Assembly (NCBI GenBank): GCA_004173515.1
Contig: SECN01000003.1
Coordinates: 1 to 59,905 of the forward strand
Reading direction: 5' to 3'
From: Myxococcaceae bacterium
GTDB taxonomy: Bacteria > Myxococcota > Myxococcia > Myxococcales > Myxococcaceae
DNA: 59,905 nucleotides
Under the pieces are notes generated by a model. The model was not told the DNA's origin and did not search any database. It saw only the letters and a list, made by a program, of their open reading frames with translations. Below, one piece after another: positions 1-8,213 of this stretch (position 1 is its first letter; every line of letters starts with the position of its first letter). The translations under genes and the position numbers were made by a program.

Positions 1-338
1 AGCACGAGCACGCCCGCGGCGGCCGCGTCCTTGGTGAGCCGGGCCTTCTCGTCGAACTGCTGCACGGCCAGGTCGACCAGCTGCTCCAGCGCGCTGTTGA
101 GGATCTCCGCGAAGAAGATGAGCAGCACGCAGAAGATGAGCGTGACCTTCTCCGCGAGTCCCAGCGGGATGCCGCTGCCCACCAGTCCGACGAGCACGCC
201 GGAGATGAGGTGGACGCGCATGTTGCGCTGCCAGGCGACGGTGTGGATGAGGCCCGCCCACGCATGTCCGAACGAGGCGAACAGTCCGTTGCTGCGGCGG
301 GAGGGAAACTGGGGGCGGTGTGGTGCAGGAACGGTCAT
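1..338 (-). CDS. dgkA: Diacylglycerol/undecaprenol kinase, partial (C-terminus off the left edge)
   Basis: Small integral-membrane lipid kinase of the DgkA family, which phosphorylates diacylglycerol or undecaprenol in the inner membrane to recycle lipid carriers. Read on the minus strand from the ATG at 338, the protein has a short basic N-terminus, a conserved stretch with an amphipathic helix (HAWAGLIHTVAWQRNMRVH), two hydrophobic segments, and the family signature AEILNSALEQLVDL followed by KDAAAAGVLV. The E-x-x-N-[ST]-A-x-E and KD-x-x-A-G features are those that bind ATP-Mg in this family. About 112 residues are visible; the last helix lies outside the window. It is transcribed divergently from the amidase gene, with about 80 bp between the two starts. 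Recognition of the family is firm; whether the substrate is diacylglycerol or undecaprenol cannot be told. Confidence 0.85.
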   Translation of the reverse strand, partial: MTVPAPHRPQFPSRRSNGLFASFGHAWAGLIHTVAWQRNMRVHLISGVLVGLVGSGIPLGLAEKVTLIFCVLLIFFAEILNSALEQLVDLAVQQFDEKARLTKDAAAAGVLV

Positions 339-418
339 CGGAGGGTGAAGGGTGCGGCAGGCTAGCACCCACCGGTCGGATTGCCGCTCCTGAGTGAACG
401 GGTAAGGTCGGTCGCGTG

Positions 419-3298
419 ATGCGAACGTCCTTTCCGTCCTGGTCGCGCCCGGTGGCGCTGGCCCTGCTGTGCACCTCCGTCCTCGCGCAGGCGCAGGGCA
501 CTCCACGAAGCTTCGAAGGGGATGACCTGGGCCTGGAGCCGCCGGGTGTTCACTATCTGCCAGCTCCGGGGCCCCGGGCGCACGAGCAGCGCCGGCTGTC
601 CGCCTGGGAACCGCCGGTGGTGCGGCGGGAGGCGCGCGGCGCGAAGGGCGACGTGAAGACGGCCGGCGTGCCGCAGACGCGCCTGGGCGAAGGCGCGCTG
701 TCCGGCAAGGTCATCTACCTGAGCCCCGGACACGGCTTCTACCGGGACAACGGGCTGAAGCGCTGGGCGACGCAGCGGGGCAACAGCTGGGGCGTGGTGG
801 AGGACTTCATCTCCGCGGAGGTGGTGTCCCAGGAGCTGCTGCCGCTGCTGGTGGGCGCGGGCGCCACGGTGGTGCCGGTGCGCGAGACGGACCTGAACCC
901 GCTGCTCGCCCTCGTGGATGACGGACAGACGGGCTACGCGGAGGCCGGCGACGCCGCGCGCTTCCACGCCTCCGAACAGAAGGGGTGGGGCGCGCCGCCC
1001 GTACCCATGGGCAACAACGTGGAGCCCTTCACGCTGGGCACCACGCGCACGCTGGACACGGCGGCCACCGTCACCGCGAGCGCGACGTGGACCCCGGACG
1101 TGCCGGCGGACGCGGCCTACAACGTCTACGTGTCGTACGGCGCGGACCCCACGCGCGCGCAGGACGCGCACTACGTCGTGAAGCACGCGGGCGGTGAGAG
1201 CCACTTCCGCGTGAACCAGCGCCGCCACGGCGGGACGTGGGTGCTGCTGGGCCACTTCTACTTCAAGGCGGGGCAGCACCCGGACTCGGGCGCGGTGGTG
1301 CTGGAGAATGACTCGGCGGCCGGCGCGGGCGCGACGCTGTCGGTGGACGCGGTGCGGCTGGGCGGCGGGCGTGGGCTGATGGGAGACGCGGCGCAGGGGC
1401 CGCTTCCGCGTCCGCGCTTCGAGGAGAGCGGGCGCTACCATGTGCAGTACAGCGGCGCGCCCTTCACCGTGTACGCCCCGACGGGGGCCAACGCGCTGTC
1501 CAACGAGCGCAACGCGGACGTGACGGCCCGGCCGCGCTTCGCCGCGTGGCTGCACGAGGAGGGCGAGGACGCCGTCTACGTCGCCTGGCACACCAACGCG
1601 TCCACGACGGGCAACGTGGTGGGCACGGAGGCATACGTCTACGGGCCGAACCCGGTGGACGGCACGCTCAACTTCACGGGCGTGAAGGACAGCGACGTGA
1701 TGGCCAAGGCGCTGCTCGCGCAGATTGAAACGGACCTGAAGCGCGAGGTGGACCCCGCCTGGCGCGTGCGCACGCTGCGCTCGGCGAACCTGGGCGAGGT
1801 GAACCCCACGCACAACCCGGAGATGCCCAGCGTGCTGCTGGAGATGGCGTACCACGACAACACGGCGGACGCGGCGAAGCTCAAGGAGGCCCGCATGCGC
1901 CACGTGGCCGCGCGCGCCATCGTGCAGGGCCTCATCAAGTACTTCGCGGCGCGGGATGGCGCGGCGGTGCACCTTCCGCCGGAGGCTCCGGGCGCGGTGG
2001 TGGCGCGCAACGCGACGCCGGGCGCGGTGGAGGTGAAGTGGACCGCGCCGGTGCAGGTCGCCTCGGAGCAGGGCCGCGACGCCCCGACGGGCTACCGGCT
2101 CTACCAGAGCGCGGACGGGCGGGCCTGGGACGAGGGCACTGCGGTGCAGGCCGCCGAGGCCACCGTCACGCTGGCCGCCGGCACGCTGCGCTACTTCCGC
2201 GTCGCCGCGGTGAACGCGGGCGGCGAATCGTTCCCGTCCGCCACGGTGGCCGTGCGCGTGGGAGGCGCCCGGCAGGTCCTGCTCGTCAACGCGTACGAGC
2301 GGCTGGACGCGACGGTGGCCTGCGGCGAGACGCTGACGCCGTACGACCTGTCCGCCCCGCTGCGCGTCTACCTGGAGGCGATGAACGACGGCAGCTACCT
2401 GCGCCAGCACGGCGCGGCGTTCGCCCCGTCTGCGCTGGCCTTCGACAGCGCGACGGGCAACGCGGTGGCGGCGGGCCTCGTGTCCGTCTCCGGCTACCGG
2501 CTGGTGGACTGGTCCACCGGGCGCGGCGGGGTGGCCGGAGCGGGCCTCACCCGCGTCGAACAGGACGCCCTGCGCGCGTTCGTCACCGGGGGCGGACACC
2601 TGATGCTGTCCGGCAGCCGCACCGTGCACGCCCTCTCGACGGGCAGCGCGGAGGATCAGCTCTTCCTCACGGACATCCTTCAGGCGTCCCGCCTGATTGG
2701 CGCGACGCTCCCCCGGGTGGAGGGCTCGGCGGGCGGCTTCCTCTCGGACCTGGCCGCCACGGCGCTGGACGACGGGACGCTCGGGGCCTATCCGGTGGGC
2801 GTCACCGACGTGCTGGCGCCGACGGGCGGGGGCAGGGACGTGCTGCGCTACGCCGGGACGGCCTACGGTGCGGCGCTGGTGTCGTCCGCCACGACGCCGG
2901 CGGGGCAGGTGCTGGTGCTGGGCTTCCCCTTCGAGGGCCTCGCGTCGAACCGGGAGCGGGCGCGGCTGGCGGGGGCGTTCCTCTTGAAGACGGGACTGGC
3001 GCTTCAACTGCCGCCCCTGCCGGACGCGGACGTGACGCCGGCGGTGAGCCCCCGGCCGCTGACGTCCTGCGTGGAGGTCCAGGAGCGCAACCCGCATCCT
3101 CCCGTGGACCCGCCCGTGGACCCTCCCCCTCCCGAACCGACGGTGGTTCCGTTGCTGCCAAACGAATATTTCGGCAAGGCGGACACCGGCTGTGGGTGCG
3201 GGGCGGCGGAGGCGGGAACGGCCTCCGGGCTCTGGGTGTTGGTCGGGGTGATTGTTCAGCTCCGGCGTGCGCGCGCGAAGGCCCACGCGAAGCGTTGA
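419..3298 (+). CDS. N-acetylmuramoyl-L-alanine amidase with inserted golvesin-like domain, FN3 and MYXO-CTERM tail
   Basis: Predicted secreted zinc amidase (Amidase_3 type) that cuts the lactyl-amide bond between MurNAc and the peptide of peptidoglycan. The 959-residue protein starts with a signal peptide (LALLCTSVLAQAQG). The first catalytic half carries SPGHG near residue 102, the usual first zinc ligand; the second half has AWHTN near 390 and LLEMAYHD near 475. Between the halves, at about 185-315, sits a beta-rich segment like the golvesin/Xly carbohydrate-binding domain (YNVYVSYG, HYVVKHAGG, LLGHFYFKAG). A fibronectin type III domain follows at about 520-615, then an alpha/beta region of unknown role, a Pro-rich linker and a C-terminal GCGCGAAEAG / hydrophobic / RRARAK tail, which is the MYXO-CTERM sorting signal. 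A GTG three bases upstream is an alternative start; the ATG at 419 suits the signal peptide. Confidence 0.88.
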   Translation: MRTSFPSWSRPVALALLCTSVLAQAQGTPRSFEGDDLGLEPPGVHYLPAPGPRAHEQRRLSAWEPPVVRREARGAKGDVKTAGVPQTRLGEGALSGKVIYLSPGHGFYRDNGLKRWATQRGNSWGVVEDFISAEVVSQELLPLLVGAGATVVPVRETDLNPLLALVDDGQTGYAEAGDAARFHASEQKGWGAPPVPMGNNVEPFTLGTTRTLDTAATVTASATWTPDVPADAAYNVYVSYGADPTRAQDAHYVVKHAGGESHFRVNQRRHGGTWVLLGHFYFKAGQHPDSGAVVLENDSAAGAGATLSVDAVRLGGGRGLMGDAAQGPLPRPRFEESGRYHVQYSGAPFTVYAPTGANALSNERNADVTARPRFAAWLHEEGEDAVYVAWHTNASTTGNVVGTEAYVYGPNPVDGTLNFTGVKDSDVMAKALLAQIETDLKREVDPAWRVRTLRSANLGEVNPTHNPEMPSVLLEMAYHDNTADAAKLKEARMRHVAARAIVQGLIKYFAARDGAAVHLPPEAPGAVVARNATPGAVEVKWTAPVQVASEQGRDAPTGYRLYQSADGRAWDEGTAVQAAEATVTLAAGTLRYFRVAAVNAGGESFPSATVAVRVGGARQVLLVNAYERLDATVACGETLTPYDLSAPLRVYLEAMNDGSYLRQHGAAFAPSALAFDSATGNAVAAGLVSVSGYRLVDWSTGRGGVAGAGLTRVEQDALRAFVTGGGHLMLSGSRTVHALSTGSAEDQLFLTDILQASRLIGATLPRVEGSAGGFLSDLAATALDDGTLGAYPVGVTDVLAPTGGGRDVLRYAGTAYGAALVSSATTPAGQVLVLGFPFEGLASNRERARLAGAFLLKTGLALQLPPLPDADVTPAVSPRPLTSCVEVQERNPHPPVDPPVDPPPPEPTVVPLLPNEYFGKADTGCGCGAAEAGTASGLWVLVGVIVQLRRARAKAHAKR

Positions 3299-3353
3299 CT
3301 CGGCGGGGGCGCCTGCCTACGGTCGCCCGCCTTCTTTACGAGACTCATGACGG

Positions 3354-3388
3354 GTGGGCCTTGAGGGCCCACTCCTGCTGACCAGGAG
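3354..3388 (+). promoter_or_regulatory. Tandem leader hairpins before gap; the second pairs with the ribosome-binding site
   Basis: Two adjacent perfect stem-loops lie in the leader of the glycolytic operon. The first is GTGGGCC / GGCCCAC with loop TTGAG (3354-3372). The second is CTCCTG / CAGGAG with loop CTGAC (3372-3388), and its right arm contains the AGGAG that serves the gap ATG at 3399. If the second stem forms in the mRNA, the ribosome-binding site is paired. The structures are seen directly; a regulatory role is inference. Confidence 0.45.
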
Positions 3389-3398
3389 AACGGACATC

Positions 3399-4271
3399 AT
3401 GGCCACCAAGATCGCCATCAACGGCTTTGGACGTATCGGTCGCTGCATCCTTCGCGCCGCGCTCAGCCGCAAGGAAGACCTGGAGATCGTCGCCATCAAC
3501 GATCTCGACAAGCCCTCGGCGCTGGCCCACCTGTTCAAGTACGACTCCGTGCACCGCACGTGGCCGGGTGAGGTCAAGGCGACGGACAAGGGCATCGTGG
3601 TGGACGGGCGGGAGATCGCCGTCACCGCGGAGAAGGACCCCACGGCGCTGCCCTGGAAGTCCATGGACGTGGACGTGGTGCTGGAGTGCACGGGCCGCTT
3701 CACCGGCCGCGAGGGCGCGGAGAAGCACCTCAAGGCGGGCGCGAAGAAGGTCATCATCTCCGCGCCGGCCAAGGGCCCGGACCTGACCATCGCGTACGGC
3801 ATCAACCACGACCAGTACGACCCGAAGAAGCACCACATCGTGTCCAACGCCTCGTGCACCACCAACTGCCTGGCGCCCATCGCCAAGGTGCTGGTGGACA
3901 ACTTCGGCATCGAGGAGGTGCTCCCCGTGCTCAAGGGCAAGATGCACGGCCTGTCGGTGCGCGTCCCCACCCCGAACGTGTCACTGGTGGACCTGACGGT
4001 GAACACCACCAAGAAGGTCACCGCGGAAGAGGTCATCGAGGCGTTCCGCAAGGCGGCGGCCACGCAGCTCAAGGGCGTGCTGGAGTTCAGCGACGCGCAG
4101 ACGGTGTCGGTGGACTACAACGGCAACCCGCACTCGGCCATCTTCGACGCCACCAACTGCTTCGTGATGGGCGACAACCTGCTCAAGGTCATGGCCTGGT
4201 ACGACAACGAGTGGGGCTTCTCCAACCGCATGGTCGACACGGCGAAGTTCCTCGTGTCCAAGGGCCTGTAG
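3399..4271 (+). CDS. gap: Glyceraldehyde-3-phosphate dehydrogenase, lacking an internal block with the catalytic histidine
   Basis: GAPDH oxidatively phosphorylates glyceraldehyde 3-phosphate with NAD in glycolysis. The N-terminus (KIAINGFGRIGR), the catalytic cysteine motif SNASCTTNCLAPIAK and the C-terminal NPHSAIFD / YDNEWGFSNRMVD are all present, so the family is certain. The protein is only 290 residues against about 335 normally. After NFGIE (codon ending at 3914) the sequence jumps to EVLPVLKGKMHG. The block of about 45 residues that normally lies there, with the catalytic His in TVH-x-YTNDQ and the substrate-binding S-loop, is absent without loss of frame. As read, the enzyme could not work. 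A clear AGGAG precedes the ATG at 3399; an upstream GTG at 3354 lacks family support. The gene heads the gap-pgk-tpiA-secG series. Confidence 0.9.
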   Translation: MATKIAINGFGRIGRCILRAALSRKEDLEIVAINDLDKPSALAHLFKYDSVHRTWPGEVKATDKGIVVDGREIAVTAEKDPTALPWKSMDVDVVLECTGRFTGREGAEKHLKAGAKKVIISAPAKGPDLTIAYGINHDQYDPKKHHIVSNASCTTNCLAPIAKVLVDNFGIEEVLPVLKGKMHGLSVRVPTPNVSLVDLTVNTTKKVTAEEVIEAFRKAAATQLKGVLEFSDAQTVSVDYNGNPHSAIFDATNCFVMGDNLLKVMAWYDNEWGFSNRMVDTAKFLVSKGL

Positions 4272-4337
4272 TCGTCAGGCACGGCTTCGCATTCCGGCAT
4301 CCGTGAAGCGCTTCCCACCATCAAGCGCGCGCTGGAG

Positions 4338-5387
4338 ATGGGCGGAAAGGTCATCCTGGCGTCCCACCTCGGTCGGCCCAAGGGCCCGGATCCGAAGCTG
4401 TCGCTGGAGCCGGTCGCCGCGGAGCTCGTGAAGCTCCTGGGCGGCAAGCACGAGGTCATCCTCACGGACGACTGCGTGGGCGACGGCGTGAAGAAGCAGG
4501 TGAAGGAGCTGAAGGAAGGGCAGGTCGTCCTGCTGGAGAACCTGCGCTTCCACAAGGAGGAGGAAGCCAACGACGAGGCGTTCTCGCGCGAGCTGGCGGC
4601 GCTGGCGGACGTCTACGTCAACGACGCGTTCGGCACGGCGCACCGCGCGCACGCGTCCACGGCGGGCATGGTGCCGTTCGTGAAGGAGAAGGCGGCCGGC
4701 TTCCTGATGCGCAAGGAGATCGAGTACCTGGGCGACAAGGTGCTCAAGAACCCCGCGAAGCCCTTCGTGGCCATCCTGGGCGGCTCCAAGGTGAGCGACA
4801 AGATCAAGGTCATCGAGAGCCTGCTGCCCAAGGTGGACGCGCTGCTCATCGGCGGCGCGATGGCGTACACCTTCCTCAAGGCGCAGGGCATCGAGGTGGG
4901 CAAGAGCCGGGTGGAAGAGGGCGACAAGCTGGCGCTGGCGGCGAAGCTGCTGGACACGGCGAAGCGGCTGAAGACGCCGCTGGTGCTGCCCATCGACCAC
5001 ATCGTCGGCACGGGGCCCACGGCGGACAGCGTGGCCAAGGAGACGCCCGACCAGGTCATCCCGGCGGACATGATGGGCCTGGACATCGGGCCCAAGACGC
5101 GCGCGATGTTCACGCAGCGCATCCGCGACGCGAAGACCGTGGTGTGGAACGGGCCCATGGGCGTCTTCGAGGTGGCGAAGTTCGCGGAAGGCACGAAGTC
5201 GGTGGCGGTGGCCATGTCCATCAACACGCAGGCCACGACGGTCATCGGCGGTGGCGACAGCGCGGCGGCGGTGGAGCAGATGGGCTACGCGGACAAGATG
5301 AGCCACGTGTCCACGGGCGGCGGGGCGTCGCTGGAGTTCCTGGAGGGCAAGGAGCTGCCGGGCATCAAGGCGCTGGAGACGAAGTAG
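4338..5387 (+). CDS. pgk: Phosphoglycerate kinase, N-terminus missing
   Basis: Transfers phosphate from 1,3-bisphosphoglycerate to ADP in glycolysis. The body is typical: [42 protein letters not shown], and the nucleotide-binding end [13 protein letters not shown] / [13 protein letters not shown]. The open frame actually continues upstream with [14 protein letters not shown], the normal family sequence (4299-4340), but before that it runs into unrelated codons and the gap stop at 4271, with no ATG, GTG or TTG. The usual first 35 or so residues, including the R-x-D-x-N-V substrate loop, are therefore missing, and the first available ATG (4338) gives 349 residues instead of about 396. Either a deletion removed the gap-pgk junction, or bases were lost in assembly. 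The product as read should be inactive. Confidence 0.85.
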   Translation: MGGKVILASHLGRPKGPDPKLSLEPVAAELVKLLGGKHEVILTDDCVGDGVKKQVKELKEGQVVLLENLRFHKEEEANDEAFSRELAALADVYVNDAFGTAHRAHASTAGMVPFVKEKAAGFLMRKEIEYLGDKVLKNPAKPFVAILGGSKVSDKIKVIESLLPKVDALLIGGAMAYTFLKAQGIEVGKSRVEEGDKLALAAKLLDTAKRLKTPLVLPIDHIVGTGPTADSVAKETPDQVIPADMMGLDIGPKTRAMFTQRIRDAKTVVWNGPMGVFEVAKFAEGTKSVAVAMSINTQATTVIGGGDSAAAVEQMGYADKMSHVSTGGGASLEFLEGKELPGIKALETK

Positions 5388-5437
5388 GCGGCAACGCACC
5401 CGCAGTTCCTCAAACGCTCGGTACCGGGGGAGACACC

Positions 5438-6208
5438 ATGACGGCCCACGCTCGTCGAAAGATCGTCGCTGGCAACTGGAAGATGAACAAGACGGTGCCG
5501 GAGGCGCTCGCGCTGGTGCGGGAGCTTCGCGGCGCGGTGGCGGCGCTGGGCGACGCGGTGGAGGTGGTGATCGCGCCCCCGTTCGTGGCGTTGCAGCCCC
5601 TGCACATCGCGCTGGAGGGCGCGCCCATCCAACTGGCGGCGCAGAACTGCCACTGGGAGGCGTCCGGCGCGTTCACCGGGGAGATCTCTGCGGGGATGCT
5701 GGTGGAGCTGGGGTGCGCCTACGTCATCGTGGGGCACTCGGAGCGCCGGCAGTTCTTCGGGGAGACGGACGCCACGGTGAACAAGCGGGCGAAGGCCGTG
5801 AAGGCCGCGGGCATGACGCCCATCATCTGCGTGGGCGAGACGCTGGCCGAGCGCGAGGCGAACCAGACGCTCCAGGTGGTGGAGCGTCAGGTGCGCGGGG
5901 CGCTGGAGGGCTTCACGGCGGCGGACGTGGCGACGTTCGTGATGGCGTACGAGCCGGTGTGGGCCATCGGGACGGGCCGCACGGCGACGACGGCGCAGGC
6001 GCAGGAGGTCCACGCGGCGATCCGGGGCCTGCTCTCCCGGCTGTACGACGAGGGGACGGCGGGGCGGGTGCGCATCCAGTACGGCGGCAGCGTGAAGCCG
6101 GACAACGCGGCGGAGCTGCTGGGCCAGCCGGACGTGGACGGGGCGCTGGTGGGGGGAGCGAGCCTCAAGGCGGCCGACTTCGTGGCCATCGTGAAGGCGG
6201 CGGGCTAA
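5438..6208 (+). CDS. tpiA: Triosephosphate isomerase
   Basis: Interconverts dihydroxyacetone phosphate and glyceraldehyde 3-phosphate in the cytoplasm. The 256-residue protein is full length and all active-site motifs are visible: AGNWKMNKT with the catalytic Lys near the N-terminus, VGHSERR with the electrophilic His, [14 protein letters not shown] with the catalytic Glu and mobile loop, and the phosphate-binding [10 protein letters not shown] and GALVGGASL near the C-terminus. A GGGGGAG Shine-Dalgarno lies 5 bases before the ATG at 5438. It follows pgk by 50 bp on the same strand and is probably co-transcribed. In contrast to gap and pgk it shows no lesion. Confidence 0.97.
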   Translation: MTAHARRKIVAGNWKMNKTVPEALALVRELRGAVAALGDAVEVVIAPPFVALQPLHIALEGAPIQLAAQNCHWEASGAFTGEISAGMLVELGCAYVIVGHSERRQFFGETDATVNKRAKAVKAAGMTPIICVGETLAEREANQTLQVVERQVRGALEGFTAADVATFVMAYEPVWAIGTGRTATTAQAQEVHAAIRGLLSRLYDEGTAGRVRIQYGGSVKPDNAAELLGQPDVDGALVGGASLKAADFVAIVKAAG

Positions 6209-6229
6209 AGGAAGATTCCCTTTTGGAAG

Positions 6230-6259
6230 TTGTCACCCGTTGACCACATTGTGTAGGGT
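6230..6259 (+). promoter_or_regulatory. Candidate sigma-70-type promoter for secG
   Basis: TTGTCA (6230-6235) and TAGGGT (6254-6259) are separated by 18 bp, 34 bases before the secG ATG. Similar hexamers are common in myxobacterial housekeeping promoters. Read by eye only; secG could also be transcribed from upstream. Confidence 0.4.
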
Positions 6260-6292
6260 GCGCCCTCTTTCCACGGAGCGTCTGGAAGCGCC

Positions 6293-6724
6293 ATGCTGAC
6301 TTTCTTTACGATCGTGCACGTCCTGCTCTGCGTGTTCATGATCTTCGTCATCTTGCTACAGCCGGGGAAGGACGCCGGCATGGGTTCCGCCCTGGGTGGC
6401 GGCGCCGCGACGAGTGCCTTCGGTGGGCGCGGAGCGGTGACCTTCCTGAGCAAGCTGACGGGCATCTGCGCCGGCTTGTTCTTCCTGACGTCGCTGGGCC
6501 TGTCGTTCGTGGGCCTGCGCGGTTCCGTGGCGGCGGGGGGCTCGGTCGCATCGCCTCCTCCGGCGGCCACGGCACCTGCGACGCCGGGTGCGGCACCCGC
6601 GACGGGTGCGGCTCCGGCGACGACGCCAGCGCCCGCGGTTCCGGGCAGTGTCGAGCAGGAGCGCACGGCGACCCCGCCGGCCGAGGGCCAGCCGGCTCCC
6701 GCGCCGACGACGCCCGCGCCGTAG
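6293..6724 (+). CDS. secG: Preprotein translocase subunit SecG
   Basis: Small membrane subunit that assists SecYEG-dependent protein export. The 143-residue protein begins with a transmembrane helix (FFTIVHVLLCVFMIFVILLQPGK), then the cytoplasmic family loop with GSALGGGAATSAFGGRGA, then a second helix (GICAGLFFLTSLGLSFVGL). The tail from about residue 78 is an Ala/Pro-rich low-complexity extension, common in delta-proteobacterial SecG. The tpiA-secG order, followed by a tRNA-Leu, is frequent in bacteria. The start is the ATG at 6293, where the family N-terminus begins; a GGAG lies 12 bases upstream. Confidence 0.92.
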   Translation: MLTFFTIVHVLLCVFMIFVILLQPGKDAGMGSALGGGAATSAFGGRGAVTFLSKLTGICAGLFFLTSLGLSFVGLRGSVAAGGSVASPPPAATAPATPGAAPATGAAPATTPAPAVPGSVEQERTATPPAEGQPAPAPTTPAP

Positions 6725-6765
6725 TCGTCAGTTCGTTTCAGGCTCGCGCGTCGGTGATTTTGTCG

Positions 6766-6794
6766 TTGCGCGAGTCAGCGGGGTTCGGTACATG
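6766..6794 (+). promoter_or_regulatory. Candidate promoter for tRNA-Leu
   Basis: TTGCGC (6766-6771), 17 bp, then TACATG (6789-6794), which would start transcription a few bases before the tRNA at 6809. Weak match, seen by eye. Confidence 0.3.
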
Positions 6795-6808
6795 AGCCCC
6801 GCGAGCAA

Positions 6809-6890
6809 GCCCAGGTGGTGGAATTGGTAGACACACCATCTTGAGGTGGTGGCGCCGTGAGGCGTGCGGGTTCGAGTCCCGCCCTGGGCA
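6809..6890 (+). tRNA. tRNA-Leu (anticodon GAG)
   Basis: A complete cloverleaf can be drawn: acceptor GCCCAGG pairs with CCTGGGC (6883-6889), the D-loop reads AATTGGTAGA, the anticodon stem CCATC/GGTGG encloses loop TTGAGGT with anticodon GAG, a long variable arm (class II, as expected for Leu) follows, and the T-arm is CGGGTTCGAGTCCCG. The discriminator base is A at 6890 and CCA is not encoded. Its T-arm 14-mer recurs at 50070-50083. Confidence 0.95.
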
Positions 6891-6901
6891 CTCCGAAGAG
6901 A

Positions 6902-6934
6902 AGCCTCCGAATCGAAAGATTCGGGGGCTTTTTT
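6902..6934 (+). terminator. Rho-independent terminator of tRNA-Leu
   Basis: A 12-bp stem, AGCCTCCGAATC against GATTCGGGGGCT with one G-T pair, encloses a GAAA tetraloop and is followed by a run of T (6930-6934). It ends the core transcript just before the lower-GC island. The remaining bases from 6935 to about 7028 show no further gene or clear promoter. Confidence 0.9.
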
Positions 6935-7040
6935 CGTTTCGGGGGTTGGGCATCTGGGATGCGGACCTTCATCCACTGACCATCAATGCCGCCAGGAGGA
7001 AGCGCGGTGAGAGGGCGACGCCACTAGAGTGAGTCGTCCC

Positions 7041-8213
7041 ATGGTCCGCTCGTTCCAGATCATCTGTGACCCAAACCCGTTCTGTTACGGAGCCATCTCC
7101 GCGCTTCGGGCGCTGGCGTGTCATCTGCCGGAGGCTTCGTTCACGGTGCTGGCTACCGGGCCGGTGCGGGAGCAATGCGATCCTGCGACGTTCGACCGGG
7201 TTCTCCCTTGTGACGTGAAGGATCCCGCCTCGGTGCGCCAGCATGCTTCCATCCTGGCAGCCGCCGACCTGTATCTCGCCGTTTCCAACAACACCAACAT
7301 CGGCCTCGTGCAGGAACTGAAGCTACCCCTGGTTTTTGTCGACATCCTGTTCTGGATGAAGCGACGGATCACTCCCGCCATGCGGCATGCAGGTGGCTAC
7401 ATCATCGAGAACTTTCCAGGGGTGGATGAAGCTCTCGAACGCTATGGCCGGGGAATGGTCGCACCGAAGGTCGTGGGGCCGCTCATCGCTCGCCCTGTTC
7501 TCCGACAGCGTCAGCGTGCCTCGGCTCATCTCCTGGTGAACTACGGCGGCGCCCACTCTCCGGACATCGTCCCTGGGAAGAACACACGCTATCCGTCTTC
7601 CATGACGCGCCTGCTGCGGGAGGTACTGCCTTTCGCAGGGCCGGGCTTCGAGGCCGTGACTGTCGCGACTGGAGCGAAGGCCGTTGCACGCATCCGGGAA
7701 GAAGGTGCCGATGGCGGCCTGCGGGTGGAGACCTTGCCCCAGGATGAGTATCTGGCCGTGCTGGCCTCCTCCAGTCAGTTGCTGACCTCGCCGGGACTGA
7801 ATGCGCCCTTCGAGGGTTTCGCGTTGGGTATCCCCACCAGCTTTCTCCCTCCCCAAAATCTCACGCAGGTCTGTCAGCTCGCCGTCTACCAGGAGCACGG
7901 GCTGGCACCTCGAGGCCTGAACCTCACGGAGCTGTACCCGGAGCACCCCATTGCTCCATTGCTTCCGGAGGCCGAGGGAACGGCCCGGCTGCTGGATTTG
8001 GTGGCTCGCTTCGATGCCGACTCCAAGGCTCGGGCGTTGGTGCGCGAGCAGGTGGTGGCGCAACTCAACCGAAGCCCCTCGGAGCTTGTGAAACACGTAG
8101 CGGCCCAGGAGGCCTTCCTGCGGAGACTCGGTCCTCCAGGCGGGGCGGCAGCGGCCGAAGAGGTTCGGAGGGTACTTGCGGCCCAGCGACCTGGGCAGGG
8201 CGCGCGCCGGTGA
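7041..8213 (+). CDS. GT-B-like glycosyltransferase-type protein
   Basis: A 390-residue cytoplasmic protein resembling GT-B glycosyltransferases of the cytosylglucuronate-synthase/MurG-like kind. The best signal is the donor-site-like stretch SSQLLTSPGLNAPFEGFALGIPTSFLPPQN (quoted here only as key parts: SPGLNAPFEG and GIPTSFLPPQNL), which matches the glycine-rich, Glu-containing nucleotide-sugar loop of that fold, plus an N-terminal IICDPNPFCYG. No transmembrane segment is seen. It opens a three-gene run with 4-bp overlaps (GTGA at 8210, ATGA at 8962). Codon use is relaxed (TGT, CCA, GGA frequent) compared with genes on either side, suggesting acquisition. A GTG at 7029 is an alternative start; neither has a strong Shine-Dalgarno. 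The fold is fairly likely; the donor and acceptor are unknown. Confidence 0.65.
   Translation: MVRSFQIICDPNPFCYGAISALRALACHLPEASFTVLATGPVREQCDPATFDRVLPCDVKDPASVRQHASILAAADLYLAVSNNTNIGLVQELKLPLVFVDILFWMKRRITPAMRHAGGYIIENFPGVDEALERYGRGMVAPKVVGPLIARPVLRQRQRASAHLLVNYGGAHSPDIVPGKNTRYPSSMTRLLREVLPFAGPGFEAVTVATGAKAVARIREEGADGGLRVETLPQDEYLAVLASSSQLLTSPGLNAPFEGFALGIPTSFLPPQNLTQVCQLAVYQEHGLAPRGLNLTELYPEHPIAPLLPEAEGTARLLDLVARFDADSKARALVREQVVAQLNRSPSELVKHVAAQEAFLRRLGPPGGAAAAEEVRRVLAAQRPGQGARR

Noticed and set aside
4272..4337. A non-standard CTG start that would add residues to pgk
   Set aside because: A CTG at 4332 is in frame but would add only two residues and no known signal supports it; the N-terminal block is missing in any case.
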